Source of the DNA: Oenanthe sinensis
Taxonomy: Eukaryota; Streptophyta; Magnoliopsida; Apiales; Apiaceae
Reading direction: 5' to 3'
Length of the DNA: 64,000 bases
Assembly (NCBI GenBank): GCA_028671895.1
Contig: CM053813.1
Span: forward strand, 39,093,501 to 39,157,500
Part shown: in pieces, positions 48,339-59,459 of the stretch
Layout of the letters: each line of letters starts with the position of its first letter
Numbering within the stretch: the stretch's first letter is position 1
Position numbers and translations under genes: made by a program
Notes under the pieces: generated by a model
Told to the model about the DNA's origin: nothing
What the model saw: the letters and a program-made list of their open reading frames with translations, nothing else
The model's database searches: none

Positions 48339-48761
48339 TCATTCAGAGACTACATAAACAAACAAAATAAAAAAGCATGTCAATAACAACAGAATAAGTG
48401 ATTTGCTACAATGGCTTCTATTTGGTATGTTCTCCACAAAAGGGCTTTCATCAACCATGTCACTTTCTTCGATCAAGTTGCTTTGATCAATCTTCTTTTC
48501 ACTCATCACACAGTCTTCACCAACCTCACGGTTTCGAATCATTTGAGTTTGTTGAACATTCTTCAATTCTGCTTCTAGCCGATTAACCCTCCGTATCAGA
48601 CCTGGGATGATTGCTCGAGCTCTATCACACAAAGGCGGGTCAACCCAATTAAAAAACCTGCAATTTTGAAACGGACAAGCTAAAAAACGATGACCCGTAT
48701 TTCCTGATGTTCATGCTGTTTGTTGCATCACCAATGCTCCACAATAACATTTAACTGCCAT
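48339..48761 (-). pseudogene. zf-GRF / coiled-coil / transmembrane ORF carried by the MULE
   Basis: 141 codons from ATG 48,761 in one frame with a single internal TGA at codon 17. It reads CYCGAL, a stop where the family has Trp, then TGHRFLACPFQNCRFFNWVD, the zf-GRF finger (CxC...GRF..CP...C.FF.W.D); PLCDRARAIIPGLIRRVNRL with a coiled coil RLEAELKNVQQ; an acidic linker; and a C-terminal hydrophobic tail (SLILLLLTCFFILFVYVV) that would be a tail anchor. It is antisense to and converges on the transposase. zf-GRF fingers bind single-stranded DNA in APE2 and NEIL3 (known); plant proteins of this short architecture are uncharacterised. Either a second element gene, like mudrB, or a captured host gene. 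The single stop may be a nonsense mutation. Confidence 0.8.
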
Positions 48762-48877
48762 GATAATGAAGGGGAAAATGGGGAAGAAATTAGGGCATTG
48801 AAGGTGTTATACATACATACAACTGAACTCGTTATATATATAAGAGGAATAAAGAAATAGCCGTTATATTCTATTTA

Positions 48878-49042
48878 ACTCGGTCAAAGTAACGTGGACT
48901 GTTAAAAATTAACGGGAGTTAACCAGATGGGTGCGAATTGAATTAAAATTATTAACTATTGGATGTACATTGTACCATATAATAGTTTAGGATAAAATCG
49001 AAAAAGTGAATATTTAAAAGGGGTGCAAAGTGCTATTTTGTC
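48878..49042 (-). repeat. MULE right terminal inverted repeat
   Basis: 165-bp inverted partner of 43,846-44,010. It lies 117 bp upstream of the zf-GRF start codon, positioned as its promoter. Confidence 0.92.
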
Positions 49043-49239
49043 ATTATTTTTTTTATATCAATAGTATAATGCATGTCATTGTATCAACTTACCATTATTT
49101 ATTGGTTGACTGGATCATAGATTATACAAAAAGTTAGTTAACTATTATACATGGGTAAAAATTTTAAATACAGTACTTAGTGTAAAATACTAATTTACCC
49201 CATTTAAAATTGAATTTTTAAAATTTTATAAGCAGATAG

Positions 49240-49632
49240 TAAATTTTAGGGGGGTTTTCATAAATACTCATGTTTTAATTTTTTTCTTGCAAAAATACTA
49301 TCATTTTTTAAAAATATTTACAAAAATATGTTTTGCAACTTTGCAACCATGTTTGCAACTCAAATTTTAGAAAACATTTGCGAAAATACGTTCTACAACT
49401 TTGTAACCTAATTTACAATCTAAAATGTAAATTAAAATGAAATTTAAAATACAACCTAAATTAGTTACACAGTTCAAATTATATGCAACCTAAAATGTAA
49501 ACTCCGTATTTTTACAAATATTTTCAGAATAAAATAATACTTTTGCAATTTTTTTCAGAAGTTGATAAAATTATAAATAATTTTACAGAAAGTAGTATTT
49601 TTGATAAATTCCCTAAAAATTTTAAGATTAAA
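49240..49632. mobile_element. Candidate foldback MITE
   Basis: AAATTTTAGGGGGGTTTTCATAAATACT at the left faces AGTATTTTTGATAAATTCCCTAAAAATTTT at the right, an imperfect inverted repeat of about 28 bp, with further complementary AAAATATTT stretches inside. No coding potential. Superfamily not resolved. Confidence 0.4.
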
Positions 49633-50004
49633 AATTATTTGGTAATTTAATTCATTTCAAAATATAACTACTTACTGTTTTATAATAATATCAAAAAATT
49701 AATGAACTAAACGAAAGGCAGTTTTTAATCCATCTAAAAGTCTGTAATAAAAAGGGGCCACCACTGTTATCTTTCTCTACCTCCCTGCACAAAATTAAAT
49801 CTTTGTTTTGGAGGGGTTGATTCAAAATGTCTGAAGAAGATACTTACATGTATACATACACATTCTGAATCTCATACTTTCTTGCATTCTCAACCATTAA
49901 GTCCTCCTACATTGTCTTGTACAATTGTTTGACTTGGTGCTACTTACACTCACTCACACTCTACTCAAGCTCACCAGATCTTTTAACCCCAGATTCAGAA
50001 TATA

Positions 50005-53000
50005 ATGTCAGGGCTTCTCTTAATGTTTGGTGCCTCTGGTGAGTTTGTTTGGTCTTGACTTTTTGTGGGTTGTATTTGTGTTGCCTGAATGTTACAAGTA
50101 TGACTTTTTTTTTGTTATTGTTTAATTGAATTGAGCTATTTGAGCTAGGGTTTAAAATATGTATGTGTGTGTATATTTGTGTGACTTAGGTAATTATTCT
50201 ACCTGGGTTTTTTTTTATGTAAGGCTATTATGTTATTTAGGCTTTATTTTTAGCAATATAGTGGAGGGAAATGCCTTGATGTGAAAAATGAAGCTTCAAG
50301 TTCAAAACTTTATAGCATTTGGAGTTTAAAAAATGATTGCTTTAGATGCGGCTACGTGAACTTGTTTAGAAGATAGGGAAGTACTTCAACAGAAGATTAG
50401 ATTTTTAGGCGTTTTGTTTTGTTTTGCGTATAGTATGGTTTTTATTGGAGATAGGTATTCAGCAATAGCACAAATATACATTTCAAAAAATTTCTGAAGT
50501 TGGCGATCTTATGGAAACAACTCAAAGAGTGGGTACTGGCTTCACCCTCATCTATGCTTGAGTAAACAAAATATTTGTTAGGGTAACAAGTGAACTGACT
50601 GTTGCTGCATAGAGTTATCTGTTTTTCTTATTTGGGTTCCTAACTAAATTATATTGAAGGAAACTTCAGTATGCTCCGAAGATCAAGTAATATTGTTGGT
50701 GAGTTTTTTATGAATATTTAGGCTAGCTGAGTAGCAAGTTGCCTTTCATTCAATTTCACAATAGGTAGCTCATTTATTATCATATATCTTGTTAGGGAGG
50801 TTCTTTTACTTGCAGGTTTTTAAGCTTAATTATTTATATTATTTTGTACCTTCACCTTCTTCCTATTCTTATGACTTAAAAAACAAAAAGATTTTGGCGC
50901 CGTACATGGGAAAAAAAATAAATAAACAATAGTAGTGCACCATAACTCAGTTATTGATTGATGAAGAAAAATTTATCTACTGGGGTAGGGAAAATATTTT
51001 ATTGTTAAGGTTCATGCTTGAATCGATGTCTGGGTGTGTGTGGGGGTGGGGAGCTTCTGAGCTTGATCGATCTATTAGTGTAGGGGCTAGGCTAGTACTT
51101 TTACTATATATATGTTTATTATATGTGAGTTTGATATTCTTTTTTCAATAAGTTTCCCATGATTATTGAAAAGTTTTCAAGCTCATTGCTGAAATGAATG
51201 TTGTCTTCGCTTCATACTATAGTATATCTATATTTGTTATGTTTATTGAGATTCTATTTTAAACGAATTCCAGGAGTATTGAAGAAGTTCCAAAGATCAT
51301 TGCTAATATGGATGCTGATTTCACTTTATGCTGTATTCAGCACCTGTGCAGATCTACCCAATACCCCACTGGAAAGACAGATCATATCACCAACTAACAG
51401 GCCTTTGCTGGCATCAGCTATACCTAACATTCCCTTGTTAGTTGATCTCCCAGTATTCCATAAACCACATCGGAAACGTATGACACATAATCCTGTACCG
51501 TATCTTCCACTTGCACCTGTTCAACCTCCCTACAATAGCCCTCTGATAGCCTCTTCTCATGCTCCTTCAAATTCACATTTTTCGAAACCGTCAATGAGGA
51601 AGAGCAAGTCACTGCCTCCTACTGCTGCCATGTCACCTCCATGGTTGGAAAATAATTCTCCAACACAATCTGATCCTGGTGCTATAACTACCGGTTTAGC
51701 TCATTCACCAATATCACCGAGTAAAGCATTTTCTTGTACTCTTGCTTACTATCATTTGTGAATAAAAAATATTCAATTGCAGAAAATTAATATTTTTACA
51801 AATAATCCCTCAATTTTTTTGTTTATAATTCAAAGACTTGTAAATAACTCTTGCTGAAGTTGAATTACAAATCAGCTCATTAAACCGTACTATCTTCAAT
51901 TGTGATACAGTTTATGTTAAATTTTGTATGCTAATGCTGGCTTATGTTTCTCAAGATTGTTGTGGACACAACATGGTGCTAAAGCGAGGGACACAGGGTT
52001 GCCATTGTGTATATCCTATAAAGCTTGACATCCTCCTTATAAATGTTTCATCGAACCCAAACTGGAATATTGTACTAGAAGAGTTTGCTTATCAACTTGG
52101 TTTACGGGGATCTCAAATTGCGCCAATAAACTTTTATGTAGTCACTTCATCAAATTGGAACATTTCGGTGGCCATAACTCCACATACAGGAAAAAGTTTC
52201 TCTGCAGTTGAAGCATCAGGAATAAAGTCCTCACTTTCCATGCATAGGGTTCGTACAAACCCCAAATTAGTGGGTGATTACAAGATACTCAATTTTACCT
52301 GGTTTCAGCCTCAGGCTTTTTCTCAGGGTAATTTCTATGTACATTTTCTGCTCTTAGAATCACTATAGATATGCATACTGGGTCCATTAATTCTCATAAC
52401 TATATAATGGGAGCAAGGTAGGCCATTAAATTGGTCACTTTCTTCCTCAAATTCTCTCTGTATGTTACCCCTAAGCAAGCTCATATGATAATATTAGAGC
52501 AAACATTATACTGCTTCACAATCATAGCCAAGAAGAAAATAGCACTACTTTTAATTCGCAACTTAATTTCTGAACTCCTAAGACTCCTATGAAGAATTGA
52601 TTATACTTGACGTATACGGAGAAACAACCAAGATTTGTTTTTGTTATATGATAATTAGATTGAAAGGCACACAAAACTTTGGTACTTGACCATAACTGAA
52701 TTGCTTTATTAACCAGAAAGCTCAAATGCGCATCTGAGGTCTTCTTACCGGATGATCCAAAGGCACATAAAGATGTAAAGTTGTAAAGGAAACTTCAAAA
52801 GAGCAATATAGGGCGGATTATCTTGTAATAGAACTGCACTATATAAAGGTAGGATGCTTGTCGTCTGCATAATGCTGGGTAAATGAATTTTCTTGGGGTG
52901 GGGTTTTGCTTGTAAATGAAAATTAGTGAAGGAAACTATACTGGAGAAGATAATGCAAATGCAATTTAAGCTGAGGTCATGCATCCTGTTCTATGGGCAT

Positions 53001-56000
53001 TAGCAAGGCCTCGTACATTTTTTTAGACCAAAATGAGATCCCACAAGGCTTCCATCTCTCTTCTAGTGAGCACTTCACGTTAGGTTGTACAACTGCTGAC
53101 ACAACTCCCCGGCCTAAATGAGCTTGTTTGACCGAACATGTGTAGTCATAAAAATTGTTAAGTGGTTACTTGGGTAGATGGCATAATAAATATCTATGTT
53201 GAGGCCATAAGCACCCTAGTATCATGATGTACTACTTCCTCTGCCTTAACTCCCAACTGAAGTGAGCTTGATTTTCCATTACATGATTATAGAAAATGTA
53301 AGTGCTTTCTTTTTTTTACATCCAGTAGGTAAGATGTTAAATAACAATTATCGGTGAAATTCACTTATCTTCGAGGAACACATCTTTAAGTAGAGAAGAG
53401 CTTACTCCAATTGGGATCGTGAGATATGGTAGTATTAGTGATGCCAGCTAGTAATTTTTCAACAAAAAAACATGAAGACATTGTTTTTCTATTCACTGTG
53501 CAACATTTTCTGTAACAACTCCCTGTCTTGCAGCATCACCAGCTGGTGCACCTTCATACAAGCATTCGTCTTCCACAGAACTGAATACTTCAAGTAACAG
53601 GAAACAGCCAAGTATAATCTTGATTGCTGGTATAGGTGTTGGAGTTCTGATAATTGGCATTATTTCAATGCTTATAGTCTGTTCATATACATCTCCACAA
53701 GGAAAGAAGGAGAAGAAGGAAACTTATCTCACAGAAACTGGTAATGCAATAAACAATCCATTTTCAGTTTTATCTACCTATTATCTGTACCCGTCTTTCT
53801 TACTACTTTTGAACTTGAATTGATATTAAATAATTATTCACTTCTTTGGAAAAACTCATTTAAAGGCAAAATGGTAAACTTCGAGTTGTGTTGTAACGAG
53901 TTTTTAGCATTCATGATAAATGCCAACAAAATAGATCATTGTGGAAGATTTTCTTTTAAAAAACATGAAAGAATTATTCCTGAACTTAAGGTTTTAAAAT
54001 CACATGAAAGGGTGTATGTATTATGTATATATATAAAAACATAGGAAGAGTGGTCCTTAGCATTCCTTTGCTTTGGTTAAGTTCAGAACAAGCTGAATAT
54101 CCTAGTTAATTTTTTTTACAATTGATGCTGCATGAAATAGTACGTATGACCCCTTAGAATATACTTCATCCGTTTTTCCTTCATCTAGTTCAACTTGTCA
54201 TCCACAAATATTTCTTAAGGATGTATAGAATAAAACCATATAGACCAACAATTCATATGATTAAATATTTTTTTTTCCTAGTCATACTATGTAATATTTA
54301 TGCACTTGTGTATTTACCATTACAAAATTATATGAATTTAATGATGTAAAGTAATATACTTCTAGCAAACAGATGATGTGGACCAACATCCATAAATGTG
54401 TGTGTGTGTGTGTGTGTTTCAGCAGAACACCTCAAACAAATCATTCTTTTTCCATTACAATGAAACAAGCAAGGCTTTTGTTCTGAGTTGGCGATACTGC
54501 AATCTGCAAATTGACTAGTTGCATAAAATCATTTATAGCATAGCAGTAATGTCTTAATGATATATTAAAGTTATAAAGATTATTGATATATTTTTTTTAA
54601 TTTTTCAGTGTCTCAAATAAAGGCATGTTTGATTTCCTTCAATATTTTTAGAAACTTCCATGATGCACTGGGCAAAAAAAAATCTAGTTTTGATCGTGTT
54701 TAGCGAACAAATGTTAGACTTCACTAACATATTGGCAGTTTTATTTAAAGACTATGTGAGCTGGATAGTGTGAACTGATTGTTTTGTGAACTGCATTGCT
54801 CTGATAAAGTTAATAGACTGCCATAAGTTAATATGTTTTAGTTCCTTATAAATATTCCAGCCAAGTCCACGACAGTGGAAGTGCTTCCGAGAGTAGGATC
54901 CCTTCCCCTCCACCCAACCAGCACACGCTTCCTTGCATACGAAGAGCTAAAAGAAGCAACAAACAACTTCGACTCTATTAGCATGCTTGGGGAGGGTGGT
55001 TTTGGCAGGGTCTTCAAGGGAATGTTAAGTGATGGTACGGCAGTGGCGATAAAGAGGCTTACTAGTGGAGGACAACAAGGGGATAAAGAATTTTTGGTTG
55101 AGGTTGATATGCTTAGTAGGTTGCATCATCGAAACCTAGTGAAGCTTGTAGGTTATTATAGCAATAGTGACTCTTCACAAAAGCTGCTTTGTTATGAGCT
55201 TGTCCCCAATGGAAGTCTGGAGGAATGGCTCCACGGTAAGTTTTTCGTTATACTTATCTGCTGTGATCCTATACCTGACATTAAAAAAGAGTTACTGCTA
55301 TCTTGTTTATCGTATGCTGGCAAGTGTTACTGACAAAAAAGTCATAATTTGTTAACTCGAAGTATATAGACTACATTGAATATTGGGTAGTGGTAGACTG
55401 TTAGCAACAAAGGGTCATATTATAAAGTTTGTTGATAGACTGGACCTTACTACAAGCTTCTGAAAGATGCTAATAATATCCTGTATCACTGTAGGTCCTT
55501 TGGGACTAAATTGTCCACTGAACTGGGACACCAGAATGAAGATTGCCCTGGATGCTGCACGAGGTCTTGCTTACCTGCATGAGGATTCCCAGCCTTGTGT
55601 TATACACAGAGATTTTAAAGCTTCAAATATATTGCTGGAGAACAACTTCCAGGCTAAAGTTGCTGATTTTGGACTTGCAAAACTGGCCCCTGAAGGCAGG
55701 CAGAACTACCTGTCTACGCGTGTTATGGGTACCTTTGGGTCAGCCCCCTCTTCAACCTTGTCATTTGATCAGATTAAATTTCCTTTTAAGCGAAACTAGG
55801 AAAGAGAGTAATTGGTTTATAGTAATTAGTAACTATTGATGTAGTAGTAAGTATGCTTCAAGATAAAAGTTAGCGCTAAGGTTATATGAACTGTTTTGCA
55901 GGTATGTTGCACCTGAATATGCCATGACTGGTCATCTACTAGTAAAAAGTGATGTCTACAGCTATGGTGTTGTCCTCCTTGAGTTGTTGACGGGACGGAG

Positions 56001-56628
56001 ACCTGTGGATATGTCTCAGCCATCAGGACAGGAAAACCTTGTAACTTGGGTTAGTAACTGTGATTCATGAACTTGTACTCCGTGTTCTTTAAACTTGCTA
56101 TTTTTCATCTAATATTCATGGTTTAGATTTTAGAGAGATTATTTTTCTTCAAGTTAATGGCTTTCTTTATCTTACTTCCTCTAAAATTTCTTTAAAGACT
56201 TGTAGTGGATCATTTCTATTAGTCATCAATCTTAACACAGTTGTACAGAATCACAGAATTTGTATATGTTTCAGGCCAGGCCTATCCTTAGAGATAAGGA
56301 CCGTCTTGATGAACTTGCTGATCTCAGGCTTGGAGGAAAGTACCCAGAGGAAGATTTTGCAAGGGTTTGTACCATTGCAGCAGCTTGTGTCTCCCCTGAG
56401 GCAAGCCAGCGTCCAACTATGGGAGAAGTGGTGCAGTCACTTAAAATGGTGCAGCACGTTATGGAGTATCAGGATTCTGTGTTGACCTCCAACAACCGTC
56501 CTACCTTCGCGTCAGATGGGACATCTTCGATCTTCTCTTCAGGTCCATATTCTGGGATAAGCGCATTTGAGAATGATGTTATCTCACGAACAACTGTATT
56601 CTCTGAAGACCTTCATGAAGGAAGATGA
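50005..56628 (+). CDS. Receptor-like Ser/Thr kinase, At4g02010/ALE2 class
   Basis: Eight exons with consistent phase: 50,005-50,038, 51,274-51,720, 51,956-52,327, 53,534-53,740, 54,861-55,235, 55,495-55,738, 55,902-56,049, 56,275-56,628; 2,181 bp, 726 aa (Arabidopsis At4g02010 about 725 aa). Signal sequence LLIWMLISLYAVFSTCA (exon 2); a Pro/Ser-rich extracellular part; a Cys-containing domain NCCGHNMVLKRGTQGCHCVY to VGDYKILNFTWFQP (exon 3); transmembrane segment about 311-332 with basic KGKKEKKE after it; kinase with GEGGFGRV, VAIK, HRDFKASN, DFG and APE, all intact; C-terminus RTTVFSEDLHEGR, the At4g02010 end. The related ALE2 is needed for epidermis and cuticle formation; the role here is unknown. 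The 34-bp first coding exon is less certain; translation could begin at a Met inside exon 2. Confidence 0.9.
54397..54418. repeat. (TG)11 microsatellite
   Basis: Uninterrupted TG dinucleotides in intron 4 of the receptor kinase gene. Confidence 0.95.
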
Positions 56629-56655
56629 TCAAGTAACTAGATAATTTAGCTTGGA

Positions 56656-57010
56656 GGGGGGGGGGGGGGGGGGGGTAATGTACAGCCGACCCATCTAGTG
56701 GGAGGAATTTTTGCAAATTTTAGGTGAATTTTGTTCAGGTAAGCTACTGTTTTAGGTGGGGATTAGGAAGTAGTAGTTCTGTCTTACCTAAAACCCTTGT
56801 AGAGTACATTTGTCTATTTTCACCTGCAGGATGGTGGTTCTCTCTCTCCACGTTGCATTCAAGTATGTTCATGAAGCTTTCCTCATTTTTTCTTCATTCA
56901 TCTGCCTTCAGAGGATCCAACCTCTATTCATCTTTGAGTATGTACAATATTAACCTCTACATTTTGCAGTATACCTTCTATATCCATTTCACCCCCCCCC
57001 CCCCCCCCCC
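56656..57010. repeat. G20 and C19 homopolymers, 316 bp apart
   Basis: Twenty G at 56,656-56,675, in the kinase gene's 3' region, and nineteen C at 56,992-57,010. They are complementary and could fold, or form G-quadruplexes on either strand. The gap holds 3'UTR-like sequence without a gene. Confidence 0.9.
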
Positions 57011-57227
57011 AATTGTTATTTAAGTTAAATTAAATAAATGAGTAATAGAAAAGCCAGCTCTTAATTTTTCTTTGGAGGATAGAGCTGTGAATGACAACAT
57101 TTAGCGCAAGGATGAAGCTGCCAAAATTTGTTTCTTCTCGAGACAATAACCTATATTTAAGAAGCCCAAATATGGTTCATGGGAACCTGAATCATGCTTG
57201 ACCATTCGTTAATTCCTTGATACTTGG

Positions 57228-57236
57228 GTATAAAAG
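57228..57236 (+). promoter_or_regulatory. TATA box of the PMEI-like gene
   Basis: GGGTATAAAAGCC about 130 bp upstream of the ATG, with a C/T-rich leader between, is a standard plant TATA box in sequence and position. Confidence 0.65.
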
Positions 57237-57362
57237 CCAACCTCCCATCTCACAAAATCTCAATCCTTTGCAGACTCAGGTCTTCATCATTTCACAAGGC
57301 TCTTCCTCCAATCCCTCCCCTCTATTAGTTAGCCTCCTCTCTCCTCCAAGAGAGAAGAGACA

Positions 57363-57875
57363 ATGGCTTCCTACATCAACCAGTTGTTCCTCATTGTCTC
57401 AATCGCCTCCCTCATTGCCTTGGTTCCTCAGGCAGACTCAACATTCTTTATGGATGCACCTGCTGCAGCATCAGGACCTGCACTTGAGCTGCCTGTCGAT
57501 GCAAAGGCCCAGATGACGCGATTCATTGAGGCCACCATGATAATTGCAAGCCACAAGGCTGAAGAATTCCTCAAGACCATTGATGACCAGGTGAAGCATC
57601 CAGCTACCTCTGGAATAACACGTGAATGCCTCCAGGAATGCAAAGAGGTTTACGGAGCAGCAATCGAGGACATGAGGAATACCATTGATGACATAAAATC
57701 AGAAGACTATTACAAGGCTAATGCGGATGTCAGTGCAATTATGACAAATGTCGATACCTGCAGAGACTGCTACAGGGAGATGGTCGGAAAAGAACCTAAT
57801 GCCAACAACTTTGATGCGTGGGTCACGGGTATTGCCAGTGATTGCCTTGAAAAACTTGAGACCGTCACCTCTTAA
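57363..57875 (+). CDS. Secreted PMEI-domain protein
   Basis: 170 aa, single exon; start context ACAATGGCT is a good plant initiation site and follows a TATA box. Signal peptide 1-26 (LFLIVSIASLIALVPQADS). Then a four-helix PMEI/invertase-inhibitor fold: an amphipathic helix MTRFIEATMIIASHKAEEFL, CLQECKEVYGAAIEDMRNTI, the segment DYYKANADVSAIMTNVDTCRDCY, and AWVTGIASDCLEKLETV. PMEIs inhibit pectin methylesterases or invertases in the cell wall. Odd: the first conserved Cys pair (N-terminal hairpin) is missing, while the second site has extra Cys (C..C at CLQEC and CRDC). Length is normal. Which enzyme it inhibits, if any, cannot be told. Confidence 0.75.
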   Translation: MASYINQLFLIVSIASLIALVPQADSTFFMDAPAAASGPALELPVDAKAQMTRFIEATMIIASHKAEEFLKTIDDQVKHPATSGITRECLQECKEVYGAAIEDMRNTIDDIKSEDYYKANADVSAIMTNVDTCRDCYREMVGKEPNANNFDAWVTGIASDCLEKLETVTS

Positions 57876-57982
57876 ATTTATAGTGAATCCATTTATCATC
57901 CTCTCCAAGCCATGAAGAATGGTAACACTTGTAATGGATTGTAATAGATTATAATGAATGGTGAAGCTAATCTTAAAGTCCC

Positions 57983-58010
57983 ACTACAAGAAAAAAAGGG
58001 TCTTAAAAGA
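57983..58010. mobile_element. CACTA-type terminal sequence
   Basis: CACTACAAGAAAAAAAGGG, the terminal inverted repeat motif of plant En/Spm elements, followed by short complementary-looking GGTCTTAAAAGACC, a subterminal palindrome. The matching inverted end was not found within the window. Confidence 0.5.
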
Positions 58011-58254
58011 CCGAAAAAAATAGTCGAAAATAGCAAAACTAATACAAGTTTATACATATTGTCTAAAGGATTGAAACAAAATTAACTAGATGCAACTTCA
58101 ATAAACGAAAAATTATAAACTGTCAGATCTCATATCGATATAATTACAAATAACATTGATAACAATATAAATTGCGTAATAGTTTCACAGAAATTTAAAT
58201 ACTCCCGCACACTCAATATCTAAGAAAACATAAAAATAATTGGAGAAAAACCTA

Positions 58255-58678
58255 CTAACAAACACCAACTGCACCGATTGTTTTGATCAACTCGTCTCTA
58301 ATTTGCTCCAAATCATTCTTAACAGCAACAAGATCATCCACATTATCACAACCCTCGAAATCCATGGTCTCTAACCATGACTTGCACGCTTGAAAATCTC
58401 GATGCATGTCCTCCTCAACACGACAAGAAGTAGTACTAGCATTAGGGTTTGGACTAGTGATCAAGTAAAAGTTGTCAACAATGTCATAGAAACAAGGGTC
58501 ACCGTAAATATAAATCTTTCCAGCAGGGGAGAAAACAAGAATGGCGAGTTTAGCATTGAAGAGAGATTGGAGTTGATGGGCTTTATTGAAAAGGCCTTTG
58601 CGTCTCTTAGAGAAAGCAACTAGTCTGTCTGCTTCCTTCTCTTTTCTCTTTCTCTATCTTCTTCTTTCCTGTACCCAT
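58255..58678 (-). pseudogene. Type I MADS-box gene with early frameshift
   Basis: ATG 58,678 opens MGTGKKKIEKEK, the start of a MADS domain; one frame later, from about 58,632, comes DRLVAFSKRRKGLFNKAHQL, then NAKLAILVFSPAGKIYIYGD, FYDIVDNF, and a C-terminal coiled region EEDMHRDFQACKSWLETMDF, VKNDLEQIRDELIKTI, ending at 58,255. This is the layout of type I (M-alpha, AGL62/AGL29-like) MADS factors, which bind CArG-type DNA and act in gametophyte and endosperm. A 1-base indel between codons about 9 and 15 separates the start from the rest, and no other in-frame ATG precedes the MADS core. A sequencing error is possible; otherwise a young pseudogene. Confidence 0.8.
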
Positions 58679-58689
58679 CCTAGCTATAT

Positions 58690-59370
58690 ACTGAATGTTG
58701 TTGTTGAGATACTTCTTGAAAAACCTATTTGTGATGCATGTAGCTATTTAAATATGTGTCTGCGGCTATATATACGCTAATTTATAACCGCCTCTACAAA
58801 AGAAAGCGATAAGAAATTTTCCAAATACGTTTCGAATTTGGTTTTGGACCGCCTAAGAAATAAAAAAAAAATTGTTTTAAAATTTATCATCCATATTTTG
58901 TATAATTTAACCATATTAATTTTTTATAATTTTAAATTGAACTTAGTCGATAGACTAATGAGACCTTTGTTTGATCTTTCTGACGAAATACAGTCGATTC
59001 CTCCATTTGAGTGGTTCTCGCATTTATGAAAATATTATTTCAAATTATTATATAAAACAAAAATCTGCACACTTGGTTTTTATGATTATTTTGTTTAATT
59101 ACTTTTTAGACTTTTAAAATATTTTTATACAAAAAAGTTAAATACATTTCAGGATAGAATCTAGCTCTATGATGTTTGTGGTATGCAATTTGATGCTGCA
59201 CGAAATTCTATAATAAGGTCGCATATGTACCACATTATTGAAATTGTTCACAATTTGGTGTAAACACCACTGTTTTTTATTTCACCTGCGTTCTGTTCAA
59301 GTCTGGCTAATTTCCAAATAATTGATGACATGGCAGTTCACAGTTGGCATTATCTGTTTGAGAAAGGCCT
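58690..59370. other. AT-rich spacer
   Basis: No gene identified. A TATA-like TATATAG on the minus strand near 58,685 lies just upstream of the MADS start. Confidence 0.45.
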
Positions 59371-59373
59371 TGG

Positions 59374-59452
59374 GGGTAGTGGTAGACTTGAACTATATGG
59401 TTCGGTTGGGTTCAGTTTTTCAGTTTCGGTTCGACTTTGCTCACCACTACCC
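59374..59452 (-). repeat. 79-bp foldback with CCGAACC-type interior
   Basis: GGGTAGTGGT at 59,374 and ACCACTACCC at 59,443 are exact inverted repeats. Read on the minus strand the interior GTGAGCAAAGTCGAACCGAA resembles the terminus at 63,621 (GTGAGCAAAAAACCGAATTG). Probably a short hAT-like remnant. Confidence 0.55.
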
Positions 59453-59459
59453 GCAACCT

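Larger units (their letters stand above)
43846..49042 (+). mobile_element. Complete two-gene Mutator-like element (MULE)
   Basis: 5,197 bp between the first GACAAAATAGCAC and its inverted partner GTGCTATTTTGTC, flanked on both sides by the 9-bp target duplication ATTATTTTT (43,837-43,845 and 49,043-49,051). Inside are a spliced MuDR-type transposase gene (+) and a zf-GRF ORF (-), transcribed toward each other from the two terminal repeats. A 9-bp duplication and long TIRs are diagnostic of Mutator elements; the conserved TIRs and perfect duplication point to a fairly recent insertion. Confidence 0.95.
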
